From Blastobasis lacticolella (taxonomy: Eukaryota; Arthropoda; Insecta; Lepidoptera; Blastobasidae): 64,000 bases of DNA. The stretch covers positions 8,368,001-8,432,000 of the forward strand of contig LR990050.1 in NCBI GenBank assembly GCA_905147135.1, given 5' to 3'. A program made the translations under genes and the position numbers. Below are positions 47,366 to 59,300 of this stretch, in pieces. How positions within the stretch are numbered: the stretch's first letter is position 1; each line of letters starts with the position of its first letter. The notes beneath the pieces are model-generated. The model did no database searches. It was not told where the DNA came from and saw only the letters and a list, made by a program, of their open reading frames with translations.

Positions 47366-49059
47366 AGCTACGCGTCGACTAGCCCGCACCGCACGAGCCG
47401 CACGCGCCGCACGCATCGCATTTCGGGTTGCTTTGTATGAGTTTGTATAGGAGTGCGTTCACTACCCGCACTGGCCGCGCCGCACAGCCGCACCGCATTG
47501 TCAGTAGTTAGGGATACCAGCATAAAATGCGGGCGATGCGGACAGGGATACAAGAAAAAAAGGCGTTATTTGCCTGAAATGGGAGACTAAGTCCTAAAAT
47601 ATTTACCCATAAATATAAGAAAAAAATTGTAAGTTTAAATTGTAACTGCACTTCAGTATTTAAGCCTGCTATAAACTAGTGGGGGGGTTTGTCACAAACT
47701 CCACGCTTGGCACGTAAATCAAAAAACAGGAAACGCTGCTGACCAATTTTATAACAAAAGAAATGTCCTGAGCTGGCCTCTAAGACATTAATCTCCTTCC
47801 TTGTACGCGTACAACATCTGTGAACTTAATGTGTTAAACTCTGTCTAAGACGTTTAGCAACCAGCGAAATTATAAGATTGATTGAAATCAACAAGTAGAT
47901 ACCTAAGCATAACTGATTGAATAATGAGGACCGTCTGTATACAACAAGATAGGAGCTAAAAGATGGACGTCTTCATTATTCTAAATCAGGTTGATTACTT
48001 GTTGATGTCAATCAATCTTATAATTTCCTAAGTCGCTTCACTTTTTAGACAGCGTCTAAAGCTATATTCCAATCTGCCTTAATCATTTTATGTAAAATTA
48101 AATATAAACAAAGTACCTAAGCCACTAAATATACCCCAACAATATGAACATTATCTAAAATATCTAATCCCACATACCCCTAAATTTGTGGAAGAAATCG
48201 CTGGGTTGGGTACCCTGAGGGCCGGCCCGTGACGTCACACGGATATTAAACTATAGAATTTGCTGCAAATATTTTCGACTTTAGAGCCTACTTACAGCTT
48301 GAGTCACAATCTATATTTTGTTTCCTTTTTTAATGGTGCATATAACATGTCTGATAGAGAAGGATATAAGTTGATAAGTACCCATTCGAACCTTCTGCTA
48401 TTGCCAATTGTTACTTTTTTTAAATTTGTGACTGAGAGTTCTAGATTATTGCTCAAAACCAAAGATTTTGGAGCATAGAGCAATCGAAAATATAATCTTC
48501 TCTTTTGAAGAAATAAATTCTCGTTGACAGTGTTGCCACATTGGATAATTTTTTCGTCATACTGGCGAAATTGGGAGATAGCGTGGAGAAATTTTTTAAT
48601 GTGTTTTTTGACTTTGGCGAAAAATAAATTAAGAAGCGTTATTTTTATAAAACTATTTTCATACAATAGGCAATATTATATTTAAAATTAATATTTTGAC
48701 GAAGAATAAATTGAGAACTGATGATATTGGTGATAAATTTGGAGAGATAACCGTATATTTTTGTTTCTCTTTTTCACTTTGAGAGAGGATAATCCTATAA
48801 CCAACATACAGCAAAAACTTAAATTTTTTTTTGAGAGCACAGAGAACGAGCGATCAGGGTTACCATCTAAGCATTTTTTGAGATGTCATTATTAGTACCA
48901 AATCATGACACACAGTTGGCAACCCTGCCCGCAATTGCGGTTCGTGCGGTGCGGCCAGTGTGGCCATGCCATCAGCAACGTCAGCAATATCTCAATGCGA
49001 TGCGTGCGGCGCGTGCGGCGCGTGCGGCTCTTGCGGTGCGGGCTAGTCGACGCGTAGCT
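47366..49059. mobile_element. 1.7-kb Harbinger-like element with CGCCGCACG terminal repeats
   Basis: Inverted ends AGCTACGCGTCGACTAGCCC then CGCACCGCA and a CGCCGCACG repeat run (about 57 bp), with TAA duplication (47363-47365 and 49060-49062). The interior has a second inverted repeat (47869-48027) and no recognisable transposase. A 120-codon minus frame at 48666-48304 matches nothing I know. The TAA target fits PIF/Harbinger; this is inference. Confidence 0.75.
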
Positions 49060-49317
49060 TAAATCGTTACCGAACTCTTTTATCTGTAATGTGGAACAAA
49101 AAGTCGTAGGTTGATAATTATGTCGACTCGACGTTTGTCGGAGAAACGTTCAGTAGATCAAAAGGTATTTTGACAACTACTTTTCGGATTGTACGGATTA
49201 CCCCATAATAATACCAAATTCACGGTAAATATATTTCTCCAATGATGGCAACACCAAACATGACACTTGTCAATTTAGAATGACGGTTGTTATGCCAATA
49301 ACATTATGTTTACACTG

Positions 49318-49763
49318 TTAGAAAGGGACAAAGGACTATCGATGGTGACTCTCGCTTTGCCCGGTTTTAGTCAAAGCAGTGCGCAGTCCCTTTGGGTAGT
49401 AAGTCCATGAGTCCCGTGCATGTTTGGCATGTCTCGCCTATTTCATAGACTAAGTAGAGATAGTTTGTTGTCGTCTCGATTCGATCGATTGTATATTTAT
49501 ATTCCTAGCGCTTTTTCCCGTAATTAGTTGGAGGTACACTTGACCATGATCCAGGATATTAGTAGATCAAGTAATTACAGTAGAGCAGCTGCCATCACCT
49601 CCGTGACCCTGTTTACAGTAGATTAGCGATATTACACCGATGAATCGATATAATGTCGCGCGTTTTGACACCCACCACATCCCTAATAGGCGAGAATGTA
49701 GAGGCCGACCAAAGTCCCGGCAAAAGTTTCGCCGGAAGTTTCGGCGAACATGTGGAGCGCGCT
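49318..49763 (-). mobile_element. AGCGCGCTCC MITE, one end only
   Basis: Ends GTGGAGCGCGCT followed by TAA at 49764-49766. The other end is lost near TAGAAAGGGAC. The interior matches both 41823-42237 and 43095-43255. Confidence 0.65.
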
Positions 49764-49766
49764 TAA

Positions 49767-49972
49767 CAGTCCACTGCAGGACTTAGGGCCTCTCCCACGA
49801 AAGGGGACGTTATTGCCGTAATCTCCACGCTTGGCATAAAATAATATAACAATGGAAAATGCTGCTGCCCATTTTTCAGACCACGGAGATTCTTGATCTT
49901 TTGCCTCAAAAACATTAGTCGCCTTATGAGTTTAAGGGGTTGGTGCTATTCTACTCTGCCGGACACCACACT
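49767..49972 (-). mobile_element. short RTE-derived retroelement, copy 2
   Basis: Reverse complement of the family at 18569 and 53848, lacking the terminal TGATGATGA tail. It directly abuts the end of the Harbinger-like MITE at 49763. Confidence 0.7.
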
Positions 49973-50011
49973 CAATCAAACTGATGTTTTTTTTTTTGTA
50001 ATAATTTATTA

Positions 50012-50183
50012 AAACCTCTAAAATTGTTGAAATGTATTGACATGATCCAGTACAAGATACCCAGTGTTTATATCCTCTTTGATAAGTACCTATTTCAAGC
50101 GATCTTCGAACACCAAAATTGTTGGGGCGCCATCTAGCGAGTGATAAGGAATGCTTTAGATACCTATTGGAAAACTGCACATT
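50012..50183 (+). mobile_element. right-end fragment of the AATGAGGAG MITE
   Basis: Matches the last 170 bp of the family (AAACCTCTAAAATTGTTG to ACCTATTGGAAAACTGCACATT). Its left side is missing next to a T run. Confidence 0.65.
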
Positions 50184-50219
50184 TAGGTATGTGTAATAGG
50201 CGCATAAGTGTTAACTTAC

Positions 50220-53200
50220 TGTTTGAATATAGACATATTCCTCTACAAAAACCAATCTTCTAATGGCAGCACTCACACAACTCTCTTTCTCTAGTGTATG
50301 GTTTAGGATTCAAAACAGGGATGTTACACGTACCATAATTATGGTACATGTACCATTTTCCAGGTGTTCGTACCATGTATCATACATAGTACTTCCATTA
50401 TGGTACGCAACAGTACCATAATTTTACATCAATACAGCTATATGACTTTATCTCGCCCGTTTCGTTCACGACGCCTTATGGCAACACAAAATAGACAATA
50501 GTGTATGAACGTAAGGTTGTACGTTACGTAAACTTTTCGCAATAGAACAGTAGCGTACCCTTTTAACCATTTTCGTACTATTTTTGGAGAAGCCGATCGT
50601 ACTTTTTTGGAGACTGCTACTGGTAACACTGCGTACCATAACTTTTTGTAAAGTACCAGAATTTTGACAGGCCTGTGTCATAATCTATAGTAATCTGTGG
50701 TGCCATAGTTTCTGACTTGGCATCTAACATCCCTGATACAAAGTTTTGGACCAAAACTTTACTTCCCGTAGCCTTCGATGATATACAAGCTGCAAAGCTA
50801 AGTATAAATTTTAACTCTGTGTATTATTTGTCGGCCCCGTAATCCATTATTCTACAGGTTATGGGACCCAGATAAGCTCGCTTCACTGCGCAAATATCAT
50901 ATTTGTATGTTTCAAATAAAAGTTAAAAAATACAACCAAGCACGAACATGTCTGACGGTCTGCTATTGAAAATCCTTTTTCAAAGTGGAAAAACAAAAAA
51001 ATCTATGTAAAACGTTAATGAAAATTGGAAATCCATTCTGTTTATGGAACTAAGATGATTGTACGTCCTGGTTGCATACATAATCAAAGATTACTTTCTA
51101 TGTGAAATTCAAAAGACAATGGCGGTCTTACAAACAAAGTTTTGTTTTGGCTCTGCAAAGTGAAAATTCAAAATAGTTACCAAACCGAATAACAACTGGT
51201 TCAAAAGTTACAAACAGCAGTTACAAGGAGAATGATGAATAAATTAACATCTATTAGTAAACAAAAATCTGGAGTACGGAATACCTATCCAACCACAACA
51301 AAAGGGACGATTTTTCTTTACTTAAGTATATAAATAATAAATAAATAAAAAGTTTATTAAATCTTTTGAAATACATTTCAATTTTAGATGTAAAAAACAC
51401 GTAAATCAAGCATTAACAATTTATGAATTAACGTAAATTAATTTCAGATAATATGGAAGTACCTAACTATCAAATGGTGTACTCATCAAGTAACATTGAC
51501 ATAAAACATTTCCATGTTCAGCAAATGATCAGCACCTTAGAGGTACTTGTATCTGTGGTGTAATAACTGTGGTGCACCTGTGAGAATCTCCTTCGGAACA
51601 GAAATGTGAATAGAATGAACATCAGTAAAGACGGTAAACTACTGATGCTAGGTAACCCCATCTCCATTTTTTACAAGTATGTCTGATGGATATAATATAA
51701 TCATTAAAGTAAAATAAAGTGTGCAGTAGTGATCATAACTAAAAGCATAGCAATTCGTCACATAAACATAAACAAATCTTTATAAAGTAGATCAACATTC
51801 CAAATGGTAAGTATTTTTTTTGTAAATGCCTACTTTTTGCAAACTTGCAAATATAATGAGCTACAATACAATATTTATGTCTACTCTCTACATGCCTATG
51901 TACATTCAAGTTGATAAACTAGTATTTTTTGTTGAGATCAAGTTGTGAGTCAAACTTAGTAAACCGGCCTTACTTGTGTTGCACACTTGCTTACCACACC
52001 ATCAGATTACTGTGTGCCTCTAATTTCTTTATTTTTTCAGCAAATTCAATGTAAAATTGGTTAATTTATTATACAAAATGTGAATAATTTGTTGTGACAA
52101 AATTCATGTGAAAATTTTAGTTAAAAAAAGTGAGGCATTTTGAAAAATTTGCAAATTCCAGAGACTTTTATAGGTAAATTGTTACAAAGTTAACAAAACA
52201 GACTGCATAAACTCTACATAGCATTTATGTTTCTTAATTATGGAACACAACAATATAATGTTTGTCATTGACACACTCAGAATAACAAATTTTGGCAAAA
52301 ATGAGAGTAAACTGTTTGTAAAGAAATTTTATAAGTACCTATGAAATCATCATAGAACACCACAATGGTGATTTGTAATCCTATGTATTGAATAATACCT
52401 GATAAAACATGTAACTTACTTAAACTGTCTTAAATAGGTATAGCTAAAAAGATCACAACAAAATGTAATAAATATATTGTATGGCTGTTGTTATCCCTAA
52501 TAAATAAATAAATAAACATTTTGGGATAAAGCAGTCTTGCCTGCAGCACCTACAATAAAATATTACATGCACCCACAAATAATATTAATAAATAAAAGTG
52601 ATACATTATTAAATTATTAATCTGTTAATTTATTATTACAAATAAAATGTAATTGTGTTATGTGAGTACAACTATAATGTTTCTCTTTACTTCATAAATT
52701 TTTAATAAGGTAATATTATTTTGAACTATAGGCATATTGTTGTTAGTTTTGAACATAAATTATAATTGATTAGCATTAAGTAGAAATGACTATGAAAATA
52801 TGAAATAAGAATCAAATCCAAAGTAAAACAAATTAATGGAAACATCTATTTGTTTGGAAGAAAATAACTACTTTCAAATAAAAAATCGTCACCAACTGTA
52901 CCTATGATTTACAAGTAAAATAAGTTTTTAAAATACCTATTTATAACAATGTTATTAAACTTTATTTGTTTTGTAATCTAATGATGAAAGATTTGTTGAT
53001 TTTATTAGAATGTGTAAGATGTAACTATTGTGTAATAAGCTAATTCTAGTCATATCAACTCAGCCAATCAAACTATATCAACTTAAACATAATATTTAAG
53101 TTACATGGTTTGATTAGGTTTTCCTGGGTTTCCCTAATCCTAGCAATGAATGTTGGACCATATAAATGTTATAATGTTTCCCAGAATTCATATGGAAGGC

Positions 53201-53525
53201 TTGTAATGTTTTGGTTAGATAAAGCTGTTTATTGTACATGGTCAATGAACCATTATGTTTTGATAAATCTTTGATGTGGGAGTGTTGGCCAATTTTGTTT
53301 TGATAAGAGATAAATTTTTGAGGGGGACTGTTGGAATATAGACAAAATCCTCTTCAAAAACCAATCTTCTAATGGCAACACTCACACAACCCTCTCTCTA
53401 GTCCGTGGTCTGGGATCAAAAAATTTACTTCCTTCCGTAGCCTTCGATTAAATACAAGCTGCAAAGCTAAGTATAAACTTTAACTCTGTGTGTTATTTAT
53501 CGGCCCCGTAATCCATTATTCTGCA
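50220..53525 (+). mobile_element. non-autonomous Copia-type LTR retrotransposon
   Basis: Left LTR 50220-50856 and right LTR 53329-53525, both TG..CA (TGTTTGAATATAG...CTACA and TGTTGGAATATAG...CTGCA), with 5-bp duplication CTTAC (50215-50219 and 53526-53530). A primer-binding-like GGTTATGGGACCCAG follows the left LTR at 50857, as in insect Copia elements. A polypurine tract GAGGGGGAC precedes the right LTR. The 2.5-kb interior is AT-rich; only a stop-ridden gag-like remnant (MSDGLLLKILF, ENWKSILF) near 50948-51250 remains, with no pol. The left LTR is 440 bp longer because of a nested insertion. Confidence 0.88.
50316..50735. mobile_element. hAT-like MITE nested in the left Copia LTR
   Basis: 420 bp with 11-bp inverted ends CAGGGATGTTA/TAACATCCCTG. 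Flanks ATTCAAAA and ATACAAAG match at 6 of 8 positions, an eroded 8-bp duplication. The right LTR has the uninterrupted sequence. The interior is rich in GTACCAT/ATGGTAC palindromes and includes a reversed piece of the 23570 MITE family (about 50560-50640). Confidence 0.7.
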
Positions 53526-53701
53526 CTTACCTTAGCATGTTGTCACATGTTAGCATGTAAAAATTGCTAAATTAATTCATTTTGAATTTGTAACAGATGC
53601 TGTCCATTTGTTTTGACTTACACATTATTTATTATTGTTTTGTAAAAACATTTAAATCAAAGAGACTATAGTTACACTGTTTAGTAAAATAAATATTAAA
53701 T

Positions 53702-55378
53702 AGTTCAAATTGGTGTAAAATCGACATACTTGGAATAAAATTATGTGGATTAGCTCATTCGATCCGGAATGATGTCTAGATAATTGTGCTAGAAAAAATT
53801 ACCAGCTGATCAAAAATTGTAAAAGTTGTAAACAATTAAACACCTCACCTCGGCCGTGTGGTGTCCGGCAGAGTAGAATAGCACCAACCCCTTACACTCG
53901 TGGGTGTCGTACAAGGCGACTAATGTTTTCGAGGCAAAAGATCTAAGCGCCTCCGTAGACTGGAAAATGGGCAGCAGCATTTTCCATTGTTATATTATAA
54001 CACTGCGATCTCCAACCCGCCTGCCAAGCGTGGAGATTATGGCAATAACCTCCCTTTTTGTGGGAGAGGCCCTAAGTCCTGCAGTGGACTGTTATGGGCT
54101 GTGATGAATGAATGCAGAATGAAACACCTCAAAATCATACTGTGCGATTTTTCGCTTATACCTCGTAAAGTATAAATATTTTTGAATTTTGAAAAAAAGA
54201 TCCTTAAAGAGGAGGAAATTTGCTAAACAAAAGTTCCAACTCCCGGAACTGTATCTCCATTATTTATAATTTTAATTCAACGCTGAAAATAGCCCTTCGC
54301 GCGCCATTGCTAGGTTGCGCGCACCGCCTCGAAAGCGAGTACGTCGGTTAAAAAAATTTTTTTAAGTACTTAGAGTAAATTAAAAACATTAAAAAAATTA
54401 TGGTATAATCTAAACACTTTAGAGAATTAATTGCCGTTGGAATTTTTTATTTAACTCAATTTTTCAACAAACTAGACGATTGTTAATTAACAAAATTTTC
54501 TCTAACTTCCTTAATCGTTGTAAACTAAATAAATAGTTAAATAATTTTCATAAATTGTTTCGCTTCGTGGAGCCCTTTTCATATACATACAAAACAAGAT
54601 TGCATCATAAAAGTTTTAAAAATGTTCATACTTTGTTTATAATAATTTTTCTAAGTTAACAAAAAATGATAAAAGTCCAATAATGCTACAAAATTTTTTT
54701 ATTTTTTTATTTATCATTATATTATCGTTTTCATATCAATAAATGACATTTATTTCATTTAAAAAATTTATTTTTCCTCAATTTTTTTATTAATTATTTA
54801 TAAACAAATGGACTACCTTAATATTTACAAAAAAAAAATTTACATAACTTTGTTAAGAACTGTCAATTATGATGTAAAAAAAAATTTCTTAATAATAATT
54901 TTTAATTGTTTATAATCGTTTTTTTTCATATATTTATTGTTTAAATTATTAGATAAGAAAATTTTTTTCTTTTAAAAATCATAATTGACCCTTCTCTACG
55001 AAATAAAGAAAAAAACATTTTTTTTATCACAAATTTCATTGTTTATTACGTTAACAATTTGTTATAAACAAATCGCGGAGGGCAGCGTTGAATTAAAATT
55101 ATAAATAATGGAGATACAGTTCTGGGAGTTGGAACTTTTGTTTAGCAAATTTCCTCCTCTTTAAGGATCTCTTTTTCAAAATTTAAATATTTATACTTTA
55201 CGAGCTATAAGCGAAAAATCGCACACTATGATTTTGAGGTGTTTAATTGTTTATAACTTAAAATTTTTTATCAGCTGGTAATTTCTTCTAGCACAATTAT
55301 CTAGACATCATTCCGGATCGAATGAGCTAATCCACATAATTTTATTCCAAGTATGTCGATTTTACACCAATTTGAACT
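53702..55378. mobile_element. large foldback element with 310-bp arms
   Basis: The left arm (53702 to about 54296, excluding the short retroelement) and right arm (about 55070-55378) are near-perfect reverse complements from AGTTCAAATTGGTGTAAAAT inward to TTCAACGCTG. The loop (54300-55065) is extremely AT-rich with no frame. The target duplication could not be fixed. Confidence 0.8.
53848..54121 (+). mobile_element. short RTE-derived retroelement, copy 3, with target-site duplication
   Basis: 274 bp flanked by the 10-bp duplication AAACACCTCA (53838-53847 and 54122-54131). It interrupts the left arm of a large palindrome. The right arm keeps the uninterrupted sequence (reverse complement near 55235-55255). 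Confidence 0.85.
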
Positions 55379-55466
55379 TATTGACTAGACTATATACTCG
55401 ATCAAAGCAAAGAGAGACTTGAATAAGTGAGCGAGTGACACCATATATAATATAGTTAGTTAGTTC

Positions 55467-55807
55467 CAGTGTTACCAGCAATAGTTTACAAGAAAGTACG
55501 TCCGGGCTCTTAAAATATGACTAAAAAGTTACGATTTACCTTATATTCTATATTTTACCGGATTTGGGGGGGGGGGGAGACGATTTTTAGTCAATAAAAT
55601 GGTGCCGGTGGCCAAAATCAACCCTTCCTTCCATTATTATACGGTATTTCGTTGACAGGAAAGGCGAACTGACCACCCCCCTCAGCTAAATTTAGCATTT
55701 TGTGAAAACATACTAAATAGTACGATGTGGAGCAAAGTACGCCAAAGGTACGACAGTCGGCCAAATAGTACGTAAATCGTACCAAAAGGTACGATCTGGC
55801 AACGCTG
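55467..55807 (+). mobile_element. hAT-like MITE with GTACG repeats, copy 2, with 8-bp duplication
   Basis: 341 bp, about 90% like 23570-23916 by eye. It is flanked by an exact 8-bp duplication GTTAGTTC (55459-55466 and 55808-55815), which supports assignment to hAT. Confidence 0.8.
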
Positions 55808-55969
55808 GTTAGTTCATATAGAACGGAATTTCATTGGGCGGGATGGGTTGCGTTGATTGGTGAAGAAAATCATGAAAGTTCATCCTGAAGTGCTATGCAA
55901 AACGTTTGGCGTTTGGCAGATAACAGATGAAGACTATGAACCCGAATACAAAAAAGCATACGTGTGGAA

Positions 55970-56330
55970 GTAATATACTTCACAAAACTGGAAAGGTTGT
56001 TGTGGGTAGCAACGATCAAGCATGCTAGAACCGCGGTGGTTGTGTTATTGATTTTTGTAGTTGCATTACTTTGTTAGTGGTCGTAGGTCGTCATTATCAT
56101 TTCAAGAACTCCCTTCTACTTGCCCTTCTGTACACGTCGTTCGTCCAATGTGAATGAAATCGTCTTCATCGTAAACATTTTATTTGTTTGTTGTGCTTTT
56201 GCTTAAAAATATAGTGACGTGTGCAATAATTACCATTTAAATTTAAAGTGTGTGTTGCATTTTCGTGTGATTTCGTGGGTGTTTCGGTTTGGAGCAGTAG
56301 ACTGATCTACAAGCTAAAGCATAATTTTAT
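55970..56330 (+). promoter_or_regulatory. probable 5' UTR/promoter zone of the cytochrome b561 gene
   Basis: This is unique-looking sequence between the hAT MITE (ending 55807) and the start codon at 56331. No clear TATA box or initiator could be fixed, so the transcription start is not placed. The boundary is inferred only from position. Confidence 0.3.
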
Positions 56331-59300
56331 ATGGATACAGCAAGTAAATCGACGAGTTTGTCTGAAATGCCGCCTGAAAGGAGTTCAGAAACAGCTCGCC
56401 TTGTAGCCGCAAATTCTGATCCGAAGCCCTGCTATTTAAATTTGACGAATAATATATGTGGCCTGTTGTTCGTTGGTATAATAACCTACTGTTGTTTTAC
56501 AAAGAATGTTACACTATTCACATTTCATCCAATATTAATGGCCCTGGGAGTAAGTGTCTGATTTTCTGTTTCATTATTTAACCCTTAAATCAGTGTGACC
56601 ATCTTAAAAACAGAGAACCTGCAAAGCTTTCGCTGAAAATCTGCTAGTTACCCTGAAGAAAAATTCCAAAAATATGTCACATTTTTATATTACAAGTCGG
56701 CGTTAAATCGTGTAAATGGCGAAAATACGGTTCTTTTTCGTACAACACAGTATTGAATAGCGATAAATGGATGTTTTTAATATGATGCATTTTGTTACCT
56801 ATGTAATAAAATAATATTACTCGTTTCAAAAACTTGCACAGAATTTATTGATCTTTTCGAATTAACTCCCTTTCACAAAGTTTCTGAATTTAATTTAAGC
56901 CGATCTGTCTTGTCTTTGACATACTACTCCGTAGATATTAATCCAAAATCTGAAAAAACTGAAACATTTACTTAACTTAACATCGCGTTGATTGAGCCAA
57001 GTCAATAATTTGTGTTAAGTGACAAATTACAATATTTTTCTTCAAAAATGATTAATAGTTATGTTTGTTCTCGAATCTGTCAAATCCTGCCACTTTTTCA
57101 ATTCGTCAACAGGAGTGGTACCGCCTATCCACGATTTAAGCCGCTATTTTGATGCAATGAGCAGTTTTCCAATAGGTATCTAAAGCATTCCTAACCACTC
57201 ACTAGATGGCGCCCCGACAATTTTGGTAATTGATAAGCGCTTAAAATAGGTTCTTAGCAAACAGGATATAAACAATGGGTACGTTGTATTGGATAATATT
57301 GTATTTGTCAATAGTTTTCAACCATTTTAGAGGTTGTAATAATAATGGAACATAGTGACAACTTCTTTAAATATTTCTTTTTACACTTCGTTCAACCTTT
57401 AACAGTTATGTTTATATTAATAAACATTTTATTTTTAAGTTTAGTATTAGTTGGCTGCATGAAATCACTGCCACCATCATACAGATTAAAAAAAGATTAC
57501 CAAAATTGTAGGAGCGCCATCTATTGATGCTTTTTGAAACCAATTATCAATACCTACTGGAAAACTCCTCATTGAGTTTAAAACAATCACAGCAAGATAG
57601 CTCTGGCGCTGACTTGCTGCGATTGGTCCCCACTCAATTACATCAAGATGGCGGTGTACTATCGTAGATCGGCGTTACGGCTGCAGGACTGCCCAACGGA
57701 AAATTCAATAGCCAAATCTGCCACAAATGGTCACACTACCTTGAATTACTGTGCGCGCGCGAGTTCATGTCACCGTTTAAATAATTGAGGTAGCAATTAT
57801 TGAAGACTCGCTACATCGAAATTTCACTTGGTTACGGTTTGAGCCAGTGTGAGATGGCGATGTATAATCCGTTCGAGTTAGACGGTCGGGCCCAATGGAC
57901 ATGAACCGTTCGAGCTCTGCACACAATTGCTACAACATTTTGCACAAAACATTGTAAGAGATGTTATTAGCCTCTTATATATAGTTTTCTCCCTCAAACC
58001 GGTACGTTATGTATATGGAAATTTGTTGGAAGCGAGCTTAGAAAACGGCTCATTTGGGAGGCGGAGGGGCGGGGCGGAGGTCTGGGGTAAGGGGGGAATT
58101 TAAGAACTAATGGCGCCACAAGCGACTGCCCAAAATCTGTTGATTGGTCAATTATTCGACAAAATCAAAAGTATGGCAAGTTGTAACTTGAGTCAAACCA
58201 ATCAACAAAAGGTCAAAAAGCTAAAAGTACCGATTAGAATAAATTATTGTAATTTTCATGCAGAGTATACAATTTCTAACATTGTTTACTATGGGGCAAG
58301 ACTGCATGCCCGCCACCATTATGTACCACTACACTACAGTACAGTAGGTACTAAATATCATAATTGTAATAGCCTATAACAACAGAACCATCGGGCGTAC
58401 AAATTTTACGACATACTAAACATTTTAAAGAATGGTTTGCTCTACTATAAAATTATTTTTTTGTTCTGGCCCGTATTTATAGATTTTTGGTCTAAAAATG
58501 TATTAAGCGTGAATGATGTCTTTTTGGGCACAGATGCTCGTGGCGCCCGCCATTACCTTACCTACTAACCTAACACCCGGTTTCTGAAACGCTTGTCAAC
58601 GCAAAAATTACGTAACAGCTTGTTAATCTCTGATTAAATGCAGTTTGGGTTTCTTTTCAGAAAGGGCCAATTGACAGTTTGTTAACAGCTTGTCAACGGA
58701 TTGTCAAATCTCCAATTAACGGTTGATTAACGTAATTTTGGGTTTCCGGAAAGCTTTTTCTCGTGTTAACTGTATGTTATCGCCTTGTTATTTTAATTAG
58801 CGAAAATCGACCAATTAATCGATTGTCAAAATAAATTATATCCGATTTCTTGGTCTTGGTCTTGGTCCTGGCCCTGGTCCAGGTCCTAGTTTTGGTCCAA
58901 GGCAAAGTCCAGGTCTAGGGTCCAGCTGGTCCGGGGCCAGGGCCTGAACTTGAACCAGGATTTGGTGCGGGGCCAGGACCTGGACCTGAACCAGGGACTG
59001 GTCCGAAGCCAGGACCTGGATCTGAATCACGAAGTGGTCCGGGGTCAGGACCTGGACCTGAACCAGTACCTGGTCCGCGGCCAGTACCAGGATCTGGTCC
59101 GAAGCCAGGACCTGGACCTGAACTAGTACCTGGTCCGGGTCCAGTACCTGGACCTGAACCAGGACCTGGTCTGAAGCCAGGACCTGGACCTGTACTAGGA
59201 CCTGATCCGGGGCCAGGACCTGGACCTGAACCACGAACCGGCCCGTGTCCAGGACTTGAACCAGGATTTAACTAATGGGATTATTGGGAGAAACTCACAG

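Noticed and set aside
58836..59234. 132-codon minus-strand QVQVLAPDQ repeat protein
   Set aside because: It is a reading of the 36-bp minisatellite; no promoter, splice signal or non-repetitive part.
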